Of a stretch of 64,000 nt of DNA, positions 10,024-20,959 are shown in pieces (position 1 is the stretch's first letter; the number at the start of each line of letters is the position of its first letter). The position numbers and the translations under genes were made by a program. Under the pieces are notes generated by a model. The model searched no databases. It worked only from the letters and a program-made list of their open reading frames with translations, and was not told the DNA's origin. Source of the stretch: Rosa chinensis (lineage: Eukaryota; Streptophyta; Magnoliopsida; Rosales; Rosaceae); NCBI RefSeq assembly GCF_002994745.2, contig NC_037090.1, positions 26,401,501 through 26,465,500 on the forward strand, in the 5' to 3' direction.

Positions 10024-13000
10024 TTAGGAAGAGGCAAAGCAGCAGCCACCCTTCTGGGCACCAGCCGGTTCTGGACTAGGAACAGTAATTGCAGTCCCCT
10101 TAAGGAGCCCTGAATCCCCACCATCTGCCTCATTAGCAGCGAGGGTCTTCTTGCTCATTATTCGGTATATCTCCCTTAAAATCATTAAAAATGCTGTTTC
10201 AACATTGGTAGCCTGAAGAGCAGATGTCTCCATAAAGAATAGGTTCTCTCTTTGAGCGAACTCCTGAGCATCTTCAGTTGGCACTGCTCGAAGACTTCCC
10301 AAGTCACATTTGTTGCCAATGAGCATTATAACAATGTTCTTATCAGCATGCCCCCTTAATTCCTCCAACCACCTAGCCATGTGGTCAAAAGATTGACGCT
10401 TGGTCATGTCATACACCAACATTGCTCCGACTGCACCTCGGTAGTATGCACTCGTGACTGCTCTATACCTGAACAGAGGCGGAAGGACATGAGTTCAAGA
10501 GGTCATAAACTATGTAAAACTTAAGAACAAATATACAGGATACAAACAAACACCATCTTCGACAGAATTCAACAACTCAATGCAGAATGTCTGTGAGAGT
10601 ATCCTAACTAGGATGAGTAGGGGTTTATCAATTACCAAGCATGATTCCCAAAAAGAAGCCAAAAAGCACATTTGAAATCTTGCCTTAATGAAAAAGGCAT
10701 TTTTATCCACAAATTCAATTTTAATGGAATCATGTAGGATATGTTGATAATATCCATTTGCAGCCGTCAATTTAGAGATTTTTTTTTTTTTTTTCTTTTA
10801 GGCTGGTGTCATTTTAGAGATGCTTCATCAAATAAGATAAACAATCAACGTGTTCATAGTACTACAGTACTGAAAACCACTGAGACCTGATTGTACCAAG
10901 AAATAGATTCTTAGAAATCAATAAATGAGATGCAATTAAGTTTTTAACCAACGGAGATCTCATTCCGTCGCATTTAAAGAGTTCCTAACAAGTAACAAGT
11001 AGCAAGTATAATAAATCATGCATTCTGAATTGGATGACAGATAGCAAAGCAAAAGATTTGTTTTCCGCCTGCAAGTTTTTAAACAACCATTCGATTCTCA
11101 CACACTAGGAATTGGGTGGCCAGGTGAAGGAAAAGTGAGAAAGAATGATGGACTAGCAGAATCAACAGCAAGACCAGAGTAGAAGTTGGGATTGCAAATA
11201 GAGGGAAGCCAGATGAGATTGGAGGTTGTACTAGAAGGTGATGAAGCAAAAGCAAATGGACATCTTAAGGTGACAGATTTTTCTCTGAAAAACCATTTTT
11301 ATATAATTATAGGCAGCTTGTTGAGATGAACAAGGCCGTCACAGCGCAAGAGTACATTTCTAGAATGATGTCAGGGAAGTTTTATTGCATCCATTAATGG
11401 CATGCAGTGGACATCAACACCATGCAATCAAAAGATTAAAGAGGTAACCATGAAATTCACAGAATATGGCCAAATTTCTGATACTAATTAAGTTCCAGAA
11501 AAAAGAGAACTTGCTTGAAAAGAAAGCAATTAGTTCCAGCACAAAGCAATGGAAACCAAAAGTAATGCTTGAGTCTGTCAGAAATAAAAGGACAAACAAA
11601 ATGTACTGAAAATTCTTCACCAAGGGCAGAAAACCAATTTTGTTAGTTTTCTTTACGGGGCAAGATCCATTAGTGGTAGCATGTATCTGTCCACTCTGAT
11701 TTCCATTCAACTAAGGTTCTTGAAACACATAGGTTTCGCACATTGCAGCCAAAATATGTTAGTTTTCAGCTATGCATTATGCCTAAGAAACAAATCATCC
11801 AAACTTATGAGCTCACACGAAGTCTTCAAACCAAGTGTACTGAAAATTTTCTGTTTGCAACATTAACTGCAGCATGATTTCTGTGCTTTCAACAAAACTC
11901 AAGATTACATGTACCAGTCACCACAAAGAAGTATTAACACACTTCTTCTCAAAAGAAGAAGAAGAAGAAGGGCCGGCATATTCAAAAAAGCCGGCGAGCT
12001 TAGTGTGCTTTGCGGCGCCCATGTGGCCATTATAGTGTTCTCTGGCGCAGGGAAGGTGTTTTGCTATGGACACCCGAACATCAACACGGTGCTCGAGAGC
12101 TATCAAAACGGTCTTAGTTCAGTTGTCAGAGTTAATGAGGAGGCTGGCGATTTGCTGGTGGCGGAGTTCAACAAAGAGTACGTGGAGGCAGAGAAGGAGT
12201 TTGAGGATTTGAAGAGGAAAGCCACGGGGATTAAACAGATGGCGGATGAGAAGAAGAAGATGATGAAGGAAATGAATATGAGTGAGGGGTTTTGGTGGGA
12301 TGAGGCTGTGGATTTGGCAATGATGGATGAACGGGAATGGGAGCAGTACTTCAAGGCGTTGGAAGAGTTAAGGCGAAAGGTGGCTGCTAGGGTTGATGAG
12401 TTGAAGATTTTGAATGGGACTATGATGGGGCCGCCGGTCCCGGCGGTTCATCATCGGCTTTGTCATGTGCCGTTCATGACCTCCAATAATTGTTTTGGTA
12501 ATTGTCAGGACGTCCAATTTGGTTCTGGTTATCATGATTTAGGGGTTTAAATTACTATAGAGAAAACTCCATTGTAGTACTTTATAATATGACATATTTT
12601 GGGTTAAAAAAAAAAAAGAAGAAGAAGAAGAAAAAAAAAAGTATTAACACACTTTACACTTTAGACCAATATCTAGAAATTTGCTCTTCCAAGATGAAGG
12701 CTCTAATGGAACAGCAAATATAGAAACAAACACCATTTACTAGACATGCATTATGAAACAAGACAAACATAATACATCAAAATCAAACAATTCAGTCATC
12801 ATCATGTAAAATCCAAAAGGATCATAATACCATAACAGAGAAGCAAATATGTTGAACTTCTTCTTTTACTGACAGTGGTTTAAATTTTAAATAGAAAATG
12901 TAAATCAGTGAGGCAATGGCGCACCTTTCTTGGCCAGCAGTATCCCAAATCTGCGCCTTAACGGTCTTGTTATCAAGAACAAGTGTTTTCGTCTGAAATT

Positions 13001-13151
13001 CGACTCCGATTGTGGCTTTGGAGTCTAAACTGAATTCATTTCTTGCAAATCGTGCGAGGAGCTGTGTTTTCCCAACCGCCGAGTCTCCGATCAACACCAC
13101 TTTGAACACATAATCAATCTTCTGGTTATAATCACCATACATATTCGACAT
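10024..13151 (-). CDS. RABA4D: RABA4D-like small Rab GTPase, two exons
   Basis: Rab11-class GTPase of the RABA4 group, which in Arabidopsis acts at trans-Golgi/secretory vesicles in tip-growing cells. Exon 1 is 13151-12925 and exon 2 is 10468-10024; GT-AG splicing within the Arg codon after WDTAGQE gives 223 residues, the usual family length. The ATG at 13151 ([10 protein letters not shown]) is chosen because it matches the conserved RABA4 N-terminus; the two preceding in-frame codons are not ATG. Motifs: P-loop GDSAVGKT 22-29, switch I region [20 protein letters not shown] 69-75, NKCD 128-131, ETSAL 156-160, and C-terminal Cys pair 218-219 followed by FASS. Four residues after the cysteines is longer than most Rab ends. 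The 2456-bp intron holds an antisense MADS-box retrocopy and a micro-retroposon. All GTP-binding motifs are intact, so the gene is probably functional. Confidence 0.92.
10766..10821 (-). mobile_element. 28-bp poly(T) micro-insertion in the RABA4D intron
   Basis: GTCAATTTAGAGAT (10766-10779) and GTCATTTTAGAGAT (10808-10821) differ at one base and flank an insert of T17 plus CTTTTAGGCTGGT. It has the same architecture as the insertions at 551 and 9680: a nearly bare retroposon tail between long direct duplications. Confidence 0.55.
11909..12550 (+). CDS. 5'-truncated type I MADS-box (AGL62-like) retrocopy ORF
   Basis: The 213-residue frame encodes the second half of a type I (M-alpha) MADS domain ([37 protein letters not shown]) followed by a charged helical region and an Mα-like tail to the stop at 12548-12550. 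The N-terminal MADS helix (the GRQKIE...NRQVTF part that contacts DNA) is missing. The first 12 or so residues come from host intron DNA: the ATG at 11909 lies outside the inserted copy, and translation enters it through an expanded (AAG)n tract encoding poly-Arg. The remnant just 5' of the tract suggests a frame slip there. The copy is antisense inside the RABA4D intron. It is probably a non-functional retropseudogene, but about 200 codons stay open, so a truncated protein lacking normal DNA binding is possible. Confidence 0.75.
   Translation: MYQSPQRSINTLLLKRRRRRRAGIFKKAGELSVLCGAHVAIIVFSGAGKVFCYGHPNINTVLESYQNGLSSVVRVNEEAGDLLVAEFNKEYVEAEKEFEDLKRKATGIKQMADEKKKMMKEMNMSEGFWWDEAVDLAMMDEREWEQYFKALEELRRKVAARVDELKILNGTMMGPPVPAVHHRLCHVPFMTSNNCFGNCQDVQFGSGYHDLGV
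11929..12654 (+). mobile_element. Retroposed MADS-box gene copy with TSD and poly(A)
   Basis: AAGTATTAACACACTT is found at 11929-11944 and 12639-12654. The insert ends in A12, a GAA-interrupted stretch, then about 10 A, roughly 55 bp after the stop codon, as expected for a polyadenylated mRNA template. The 5' end is truncated inside the MADS domain. Long TSD, poly(A) and 5' truncation together show insertion by LINE machinery. Lack of introns alone would not, since type I MADS genes are commonly intronless. Confidence 0.85.
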
Positions 13152-13728
13152 CCTCACCGCAATTAAAGCTCCCCCAATTGCTTCTCAGATCCAAAGATTG
13201 GAACCCAAAAGTCCAAATTCATATGAAATGAATACCAAATTGTTCGGATCAATCATGTAAACTTGAAGATTGTGTACGTTGGAGCAGCAGGGCTTGTGGT
13301 ACATTCGGGAGATTAGGAAACAGAGAGGGACAGAATGGGAATTGTTGTAAGATTAGGGTTTGAGAGGAGGATGAGAAATTTTTGGAGCTGGAAAACGGTG
13401 GTTTGGTCATTTGTGGAGAAGAGAGGGAAGGAGGAGTTAGAGGCGGGGAGACCATCGGCTAGTGCGGGCGCGCCATAACGGTTTTTCAAGTTCACTATGA
13501 GAATAATCTTGTACAATAGTTTCGGTATAAATAGTGGAATCTGGGTCGTTTATTTTTATGACTTTTTGGTGGTCAAGACACTAAAAGGATCTCAAGATGT
13601 GGGGCGAGAGAAGAGACATATTCTAAAGTTTTTTTTTTTTTTTGTCTTTTCTGATCAGTAATAACACAATCTCGTCACAATTTTTTCTATAAAACAAAAA
13701 ACTCATCACAATTCACTTTTAACAAATC
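13152..13728 (-). promoter_or_regulatory. RABA4D 5' flank
   Basis: Putative 5' UTR and promoter of RABA4D. A TATTTATA element read on the minus strand (13526-13533) lies about 375 bp upstream of the start codon and is the best TATA-like candidate. The promoter is bounded upstream by the LINE starting at 13745. No specific operator was recognised. Confidence 0.35.
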
Positions 13729-15409
13729 AAAAGTTGTAACAATTTGGTGGAGACGCTGCCGGTGGTTGGTTGGCAGGGTTGTTTCAGACGAGATGGTGGT
13801 GGTGCTAGGGCTGCACGCGGATTGGATTGGATCAGTTTTGATTCCAAACCGTCTCTATACCGAAGTAAGCGGTTTAGACATTTTAGACAACCGGTCATCG
13901 AAAAAAATAAGCTTAATCCAATCCAATCTATTTAAAGATGGTTTGGTTCAGTCGGTAAGACGGTTTTAACTTATATAGTATTAACGTTTTGTTTACAAAA
14001 AATTCATAGTAAAATACTAAAACTCAATCTCAATAATCAAAATCTAAAACTAATATTCAAGAACAAAATCCTAATTGTTTCAAAATGATTCACTTATTGA
14101 TGGCTTAGCCATTAATACTAGCTTAGAGTTGTGAATACCAAAATAATATGAAATCAATATGGTAGTAGGCCATTATATACTACCATACTAGGGTTTTAGG
14201 CCTTGGGGTCTAGGATTCAATATGATAGCATATCATTTTGAGAATAAAAATATAATTGGAGATTTAAAACTTTCTTATAAAAGACTACCCACAAATATAT
14301 ATATATATATATATATTATGTATATAAATTTAAATTTTTTTCTATTATATTTAATACATACCGGTCGGTTTGGGTTTCGCAGTTTAAATAAAAGAAAAAC
14401 CAAACCAAGCCAATTCATAAATGGTTTGATTCGGTATTGAACCGGCGGCTTTCAAATTTTAACGCTAAAAAACCTTAACCAAACCATATTTACCGGTCGG
14501 TTTCGACCGGTTTGTACCGTGTTTTGCACACCCCTAGGTGGTGCTGTTGCTGCACTCCTGCTGTTGGGTTTGAGCGTGGCAGTTTTGGACCTGGGTTTGT
14601 GTTGCTTGGGCCTTTTGATGGGCCGGTGTTACTGGTGTTTAGGGCTTGGTTTTTAATTTGCTTTTGTTTCATCGAGTCAGGTGTACTGTAGGCTGTGGCA
14701 GAGACAATCATCACTTTGGCGTTCCTGAGGGTCGTTTCTGTCTGGTTTTGGGTCAGCGAAAAGTCTGCCTGTGGTATAGACGAGCATTTTTAGCCTTCTA
14801 GTGGGTCGCTCCTGTCAGGTTTTGGGTTGGAGGCGATGGCGATCTGGAGTAGTGGTGGGATGAAGAGGTGTTGACAATAGGGTGGTAACGGAGTTGGGTT
14901 TACTTTAGTCCCAGGTCTGAGTGTCCGGCAATCCTTTTGGTCGAGTTTAGGTCACATCGAGTGTTGACTTTGTCGATTAAAGGCTGGTCACATGGACTCT
15001 GGGTGGCGAGTTATTGTTGACATAAGTGAGTCGTCTAGCTCAGTGGTCTTTTTGGCTGGACGAGAGGTGATACGTCAAGGATTCACAGCTCCTATGCATG
15101 TTGTCATTGTCATTAGCTGTTGTGCAAGTTTTATTTTAGTCTCTTTTAAGTCTATAGTCGCCATTTTGTGAAATGCGATGGCAATGAGTTTGCTCTCCAT
15201 TTGGCAAAATTGGATTTTTTGGTTAGTCAACTGCTTATTTTGTTTGGAGTCGGGGCCTTTTTAGCTCCTTTCGTCAGTCAATTTAGAGTTCCAGTGGGAA
15301 GTCTAGGGGCGATTTCTGTGTATGAGATTTTGCCCAAAACTCGTTGTAAACAGTTCATTATTAATGAAGTTCTTCTTGATCAAAAAAAAAAAAAAAAGTT
15401 GTAACAATT
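13729..15409 (+). mobile_element. 5'-truncated LINE with 16-bp TSD and poly(A)
   Basis: AAAAGTTGTAACAATT occurs at 13729-13744 and 15394-15409. The insert ends CTTCTTGATC followed by A16, typical of a plant LINE 3' end. Most of the insert is T/G-rich non-coding sequence resembling a 3' UTR; a short frame at 15168 (NEFALHLAKL) may be a relic of the RNase H end. A hAT element is nested at 13807-14537. The insertion lies about 0.6 kb upstream of the RABA4D start codon. Confidence 0.75.
13799..14545. mobile_element. Non-autonomous hAT element with 8-bp TSD
   Basis: GTGGTGCT at 13799-13806 is repeated at 14538-14545, enclosing 731 bp. The left end reads AGGGCTGCACGCGG and the right end, reverse-complemented, CTAGGGGTGTGCAAAACACGG in part. 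Internal CGGTTTGGTT-like and ACCGGTCGGTTT repeats are typical of subterminal hAT motifs. It has no transposase and contains a (TA)n stretch near 14297. Confidence 0.7.
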
Positions 15410-16162
15410 GAATAAAAAAAAAACACACACACACATTTTGGTCCAACAGTACACTCCAAACTTTCCGAGCTACAGTCTCGTTACAAATGGGGGATCTATG
15501 TCTCATAATTTTATGACTTTTGATGGTTAACATTTTTCTAGTGTGTTGATAGGTCAGAAGGGAGGCTGAGGGAAACGATACATTCTAGATTTTTTTTCTT
15601 TTGCCTTCTTTTTATACTGATTGGCAAAAACAAACCCACACAGTTCAATTTTAACTAATAGAAGTTGATAATTGAGTATAGTTTGCATGGCAATCTTCTC
15701 AGTCAAATTATGTAGTTTCATACCATTAAAATGTTGTTATCTAGGATGATTGTCCCGCTTTTTTCAGATCATCTCTCACATTTTAGCTTTTTCTAACTCA
15801 TCATTCATTGAAAGTTTCTAGTATTTTTACCAACCTTTTTAAACTTCGTTTCATTTTGCATTGTAGTCTCGTTATCCAAACTATTTAATTTTTAGATTTC
15901 ATCTGTATCTGAAGTAATCAAATCGATAGTTTTAACTTTTAATAGCAATTGAGAAGTTATCTCTTTAATTTGTAACAATTAGATGGCTAAAGAGTGACTT
16001 ATTTTGCCCCTACATTTGAGATCTCTGACACTAAATGACTGAGGATTCCGTTTAATGGTTTGTATACTTTCATGAAGGGAATTCGTATTTCCAATATGAA
16101 GCCTTGATATGGTTTATTTAGGATTGGTGGTCGTTTTAATTGGCGGAGATACTATTTTTTTA
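15410..16162. other. AT-rich intergenic DNA
   Basis: Nothing recognised beyond homopolymer runs and a short (CA)n at 15422-15435. Confidence 0.4.
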
Positions 16163-17460
16163 GAACTAAATATTGTTTAGTTTCTGAACTTTTATTGAAA
16201 AAACACTTCAGTCTCTCGCAATTTAATTTGATATGTTTACTCTTTATCCAAATGCTCCGTTAAGTAGTTGATGTAACATCTTTTTGCACCGAAATGTCTA
16301 TTATGCTCTCACTTACTCTTTTTTCTTTTTTCTCCTCTTTTTTTTTTTCCCTATTGTTTACCTATTCTTCTTCCAGCTCTCTCTCCTCCTTCCGGGGTGT
16401 ATCTGGTTTTGGCTCCCGCCATTGTTCTCTGATAAATATACAATAGCATGAATCAGATCAAATGCACAACAAAATCATAACACCAATGAACTAATAGACA
16501 ATTCTAATCAAAGAAGATAAACTACCAGAGACCAAAATGAATGGTTCTTTCCAAACATTGGAGCAAAACACAATCCACTACAACCCCATGTCAGATTTTC
16601 CAATAAAGAATGGTTCTTTCCAAACAACTTAGCAGATTAACAACAAATGGTACACAACCCAGAAAAAGTCACACCCAAAGAAAAAAAAAACTCTTCACCC
16701 ATGTTTTTCGTCTCCGGCCTCCAATACGAAGCTGTCGTTGTCTAGGAGCCGAAGGTTGAGAATGAAGGAGGAGAGATCGATGGAGATAAGGTCGAAGCTA
16801 GGTGGGTTCCTTGGGCTTCGAGGAGAGAAGAGCCTTCATGGCAATGGCCGAAGCAACTGTCGGCGTTGAGGAGCCAGAAGCTGAGATTTAAGGAGGTGAG
16901 ATCGATGGAGATAAGGTCGAAGCTAGGTGGGTTCATTGGGCATCGAGGAGAGAAGAGTCGTCATGGCGATGGCCGAAGCATCACCGATTAGAGCCGAGGT
17001 CCAACTCCATTTCACCTCCCTACTACCCATGGTGGCTAAGAGTTTGGGGCGGCAAGGTTTGAGAGTAGAGATTTAGGGGGTTGAGAGAGAAGTGCAACCT
17101 AACGAGTAAGTGGAAAAAAAAATACAGAAAAAAATAAATTAACAAAAAAGAATAAGTGAGGGCATAATAAATATTTTAACGCAGAAGGGATGCCGCGTCA
17201 GCGCGTCGCTTTTGGATGGAGAGTAACAGAATAGACCTGTTGGTTCATAATTGAGATATGAAAGAAAGTAAGTGAGGGTATAATAGATATTTTAGCGCGG
17301 AATGTATGTCATCTCAGCAACTTAACGACGCTTTTGGATGGAGAGTAACAAAATGGAATCAATTCATAATTGAGAGATGAAGGAGTAAACATGTCAAATT
17401 AAAAGGTAAGAGACTGAAGTGTTTTTTCAATAAAAATTTGGAGACTAAATAGTATTTAGC
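16163..17460. mobile_element. Long-TIR DNA element, probably Mutator-like, with duplicated interior
   Basis: The left end (CTAAATATTGTTTAGTTTC, later TTTTATTGAAAAAACACTTC) is mirrored at the right end in reverse complement (CTAAATACTATTTAGTCTCC, TTTTTATTGAAAAAACACTT), giving inverted repeats of about 100 bp or more. The flanks are T-rich, so a TSD of about 8-9 bp is possible but not certain. The interior holds a G-rich segment duplicated in tandem (16745-16990). Near the right end a ~110-bp block containing GCTTTTGGATGGAGAGTAAC is also duplicated. No transposase is present. Confidence 0.65.
16745..16990. repeat. Two-copy ~125-bp tandem repeat inside the long-TIR element
   Basis: GATCGATGGAGATAAGGTCG at about 16775 recurs at 16900, followed by matching GAAGCTAGGTGGGTTC and CATCGAGGAGAGAAGAG-type sequence. 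The purine-rich, in places codon-like sequence could be captured host DNA, but I do not recognise a protein. Confidence 0.7.
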
Positions 17461-18692
17461 TTTTTTTTTTTATTTGTGTTGAAACAAATCATGCTGCATT
17501 CTAAGGTTTCTAGCAAAAGTACCTTTTGCTTAAAAAATTCGAATTAAGAATCGTGAAAACATGTTAGTGTCGTGTCTTTGAATGGTGACTCTACAAGTAA
17601 ACAAGTGAATAATCTCATAGATTTAAGTTGGCCCTTGATAGAAAAAACTCTCAATTGTAAAGAGTGCTCTTTGTTGTCAACGCTCTGACATTTTTTAACA
17701 TAATACTCTTGGAAGTCTCTCAAAGGGTCTTTGTTTAGTTTGTGATATAAATGGAGATCAAATCCGCGAGCCCAGAAGATTTCTTATCGAACATAAATAT
17801 TTCTTACCTTGATAGCTCGCTACCTTAGAAGTTACATTCTCCATGCCCATGCTAAATTGGTTAGCTTACAAGCTTAGGGGACTGGGGGAGGACTTCATAT
17901 TGAATGAAGTCCATAATATTCCCTACTCGATGTAAACGAGATGACATTATTCTTTTGCTTTTATTTTTTTAGAGAAAATGTTAATTCTATTAACAATAAG
18001 AAAGATTACAAGAGATCGATGTAGAAACTACATCATAAATGAAAAATACAATAAATTAAAACATCGGAAATAAAACCTAGCAGAGGTATGATTGGATACA
18101 ATAATGCATCTAATGATGCACCGAATGTAAACCGGACTAATTAAACAATTACTAATGGTATGACCGACCATAAAAGGGTAATCTTCCAATAAAGTAACCA
18201 GTGCTATAACCAACCAAGCATATTCCTCGCATATCGTATGCCGAAAAGAGAATAATTTTCCACCTATGTTACCGATAATATGACCGACCAAGAAAGAGCA
18301 ACATTCTAACAATGTAACTGGTGATGTGACCATCCATTTACTTCCATTATAAAAAATACACCAAATAGAGGGCAATCTTCCACCTAAGTATATGTACCAC
18401 AACTAAAGGCCCAACCCAAATCAGGAAAGGTTGGGAAAACACATATAAATATATGCTTTATGTCAACAATTAAGTTGTGAGAGAGAAAAGAAAGAGTTGT
18501 GTATGTAGCCGCAACTTTGGTTTCAGTATTTGGTCTTTCTCTTTCCTTGAGTGTATTTGGATGTAATTGGAATTTGGATTGAGTGTTAATTAAACACCAT
18601 GTAATCTCCTTTTGGTATTAGTGGGATTTGGTTGTAAGCAATCTGTGTCAAAACGGACAGGAGTAAAACTATGGGATTTGCTTCCAACCCAG
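17461..18692. other. Intergenic DNA with a short repeated motif
   Basis: No gene recognised. Between about 18150 and 18400 the phrase TATGACCGACCA(A/T) and related GTAACC(A/G)GTG words recur with spacing near 110-130 bp, suggesting an old degenerate tandem repeat. Confidence 0.35.
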
Positions 18693-19510
18693 CTAACGAC
18701 TCCACATGAGCAGGTGACATAATAGAATTAACACTCTAGGCAAGACCAGCAACAAAAAATTCATTCCCATCACGTACAACAATTCCAATACCACCGGAAG
18801 CACTGTTGTAATCATATGCCCCGTCCATGCACACATTAAACCAACCCGGAGGCGGTTTGCACCCCCTTGTTCTGAATCTTGGTTGTTTCTGAGGTCTGGC
18901 ATTAGCTGATCGAAAACCATTAAGCCAAGTAGTATCACCCAACCTAATTTCTTGTGGTTGACAAATAATGTCTGACCATATATAACAGATCGATCATTCC
19001 TAGCTTTCCAAGTAAACCACATCGATCAGAACTAAGAGTTCAGTCCAATCTGTACCTGAAAGAACAATGAACTACTTTGCAGCCAAACCAAAAAAGAATC
19101 ATCAGAAGTAGAAGGAACCGAAAGAGATAGATGGCCCAAAATTTCTTGAGCAATACGGAAATCCTTAAATAGATGACTAGCATCCTCCAATGCTTCTTCA
19201 CATAACACACTCTGAAGGGACATCCAACTGACGCCATAACAAATTACCATGTAAAGGAAGATAACCTTTGAGAGCTTTCCAAGAAATATCGTCACTTTAG
19301 AAGGCACTCACCATGGAATTCGTCGGGACCTGTCCAAGAGAATGGAGCAAAAGATCTCGAGCAACTTTGTAAGCACTAATGACTGAAAAATGTTTTTTCG
19401 GAGTGAAATGCCATACCCGAAAATTAGCTGGGGATCTGAGACTCAAAGGAATCGCCGAGATTACTTTAACATCCTCAGGAGAAAAAATGGACTCCAACAA
19501 CGATACTTTG
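18693..19510 (-). pseudogene. Degenerate LINE 3' ORF2: zf-RVT and RNase H regions
   Basis: Read right to left on the minus strand, frames in order give: IPLSLRSPANFRVWHFTPKK then SVISAYKVARDLL (the region before zf-RVT); EEALEDASHLFKDFRIAQEI (zf-RVT); WFTWKARNDRS; and GWFNVCMDGAYDYN with GGIGIVVRDGNEFFVAG (start of RNase H). Colinear order across several frames shows a LINE ORF2 broken by frameshifts. The RT core is not in the window. Confidence 0.75.
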
Positions 19511-19524
19511 CATGAAGCAGAACC

Positions 19525-19700
19525 AGTCTTTTTTTTTTTGGGACTCCCAATTAAGTGAATTAACTAACTAACTAGAGTCAGTTAATTGGGAGACAAACCT
19601 TACCGTGGTAGGGATACGCAGCAGTGAGGTAGGCCCAAATGGACCAGTGCTGGGATCAAACTATCCTCCCAGATTGGAATGGAACTGCCATTGCCCACTC
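19525..19700 (-). mobile_element. Possible SINE or LINE tail
   Basis: On the minus strand the sequence has a Pol III B-box-like TTTGATCCCAGC (near 19650), then a tail ending GGGAGTCCC plus A12 (poly(T) at 19531-19542). A small inverted repeat (CTCCCAATTAA at 19546 and TTAATTGGGAG at about 19582) sits near the tail. No TSD was found, so the assignment is tentative. Confidence 0.4.
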
Positions 19701-19858
19701 TTTCTAGATTTTGGGAGTGGATCCTCTCCTGAGCATTGTTTTTGCCTGAGCTACAAAGTTTTAAAGGAGATTGAGACACGTGGCAATAACAGATCTAATG
19801 GTCTACATCTCTTGTTCTTATTTGTCTTTTTCTTTCCTTCACATCCACTTTTTTTTTT

Positions 19859-20268
19859 TAACAATTCTTAAGTTCACCCCAGGGTGAATGAGCAAATTCA
19901 CCATTTCTTGCGATTAATGCATAATAACTTTATAATTTTGTAATCCAGCCATTTATGTTGTATAACGTAATATAAAGATTAGCTCTGTAAAAAATCAATC
20001 AAATTGAAGACCTTTTAGTTATTCATTTCTATGAAATACATGGACGGTCCATCATAGTAGTAGTAAGTGTTGTTAGAACCATCCATTTGTTTGATTCAAT
20101 TAGATAATTAAACGATTTCTGATTTGATTGATTTTTCACCGAGATGATCTTTAAAGGATAATTTAAGATATAAACCGTTGGATTATAAATTTATTAAGTA
20201 AAAATATGTTAATCGACAACAGGGGTGAATATGCTCATTCACCCTAGGGGTGAACCTAGGAAGTGTTC
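19859..20268. mobile_element. Mutator-like MITE, copy 2
   Basis: Same family as the element at 5864-6274: left end AACAATTCTTAAGTTCACCC, right end GGGGTGAACCTAGGAAGTGTTC, similar interior (both orientations share the CATCATAGTAGTAGTAAGTG/GATAATTAAACGATTTC-type words) and nearly the same length (410 vs 411 bp). The flanks are C plus a T-run on both sides, consistent with a 9-10 bp TSD in a poly(T) target. The TIRs are more diverged than in copy 1. Confidence 0.75.
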
Positions 20269-20959
20269 CTTTTTTTTTGTCCTTTGTCCCTTCTGTTATC
20301 TTCCCTTTATCTCTCTTATTTTCTTCGCTTCTTTTCCTTCACTGAAATGAAACTCATACCAGATGAAGAACTATTTTTGGGTTATAAAACTTCTATGAAA
20401 CTGTTACCAAGACTAATATTCCTTTGCAATAAATTAGAGCAAACCCATAACACTCCTTCCTTTCCAATCGGTCAAAAATCAAGCAGCATGATTATCACCC
20501 CTAAAAAATTCACAACCAAAACGTAAAAAAGCAAAAACCTTTACTCAGTAGCAAGATCAAGAACAAAATTCTGGCTAGGAATTTGAGGGGGGGAGGCTAA
20601 TTACGTGATCTGGATTGCGTTCAAAACTCGAGAGCTCCAATGCAGCAATTGGGGAAGAACAACATGCACCTTAAAATGAATCATACCAGTTAATTCTCTG
20701 AGATTGACTGAATCGGCCACACCCTTCAATTAATTTTTGATCTGTGGTCAACTCAGTCAAAAAGAGCATATGATTTTAAGCTTCCCTTGGCCAAATTTGA
20801 ATGAATGTATCCCTTCAATAATCTCTTATCAAACATAGCATTACAAATTGAAAACTATGGACTGCGTCAGATCTAAAACTAAAGAACTTGGTTCAAAAGA
20901 CAAAGAGAGAGAAGAGGGTAGTTGGTGAAGATTTCAGACGAAGAACACTAAGGTGTCTA
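20269..20959. other. Intergenic DNA, no gene recognised
   Basis: Pyrimidine-rich start (20269-20345), then AT-rich sequence. Short frames only. Confidence 0.4.

Noticed and set aside
11909..12550. A normal, functional MADS-box gene
   Set aside because: The N-terminal half of the MADS domain is missing at exactly the TSD junction, and the 3' end has a genomic poly(A) followed by the second TSD copy.
16212..17410. LTRs of a small retrotransposon at the ends of the 16.2-17.5 kb element
   Set aside because: The matching ends are inverted, not direct, repeats, and there is no PBS or polypurine tract.
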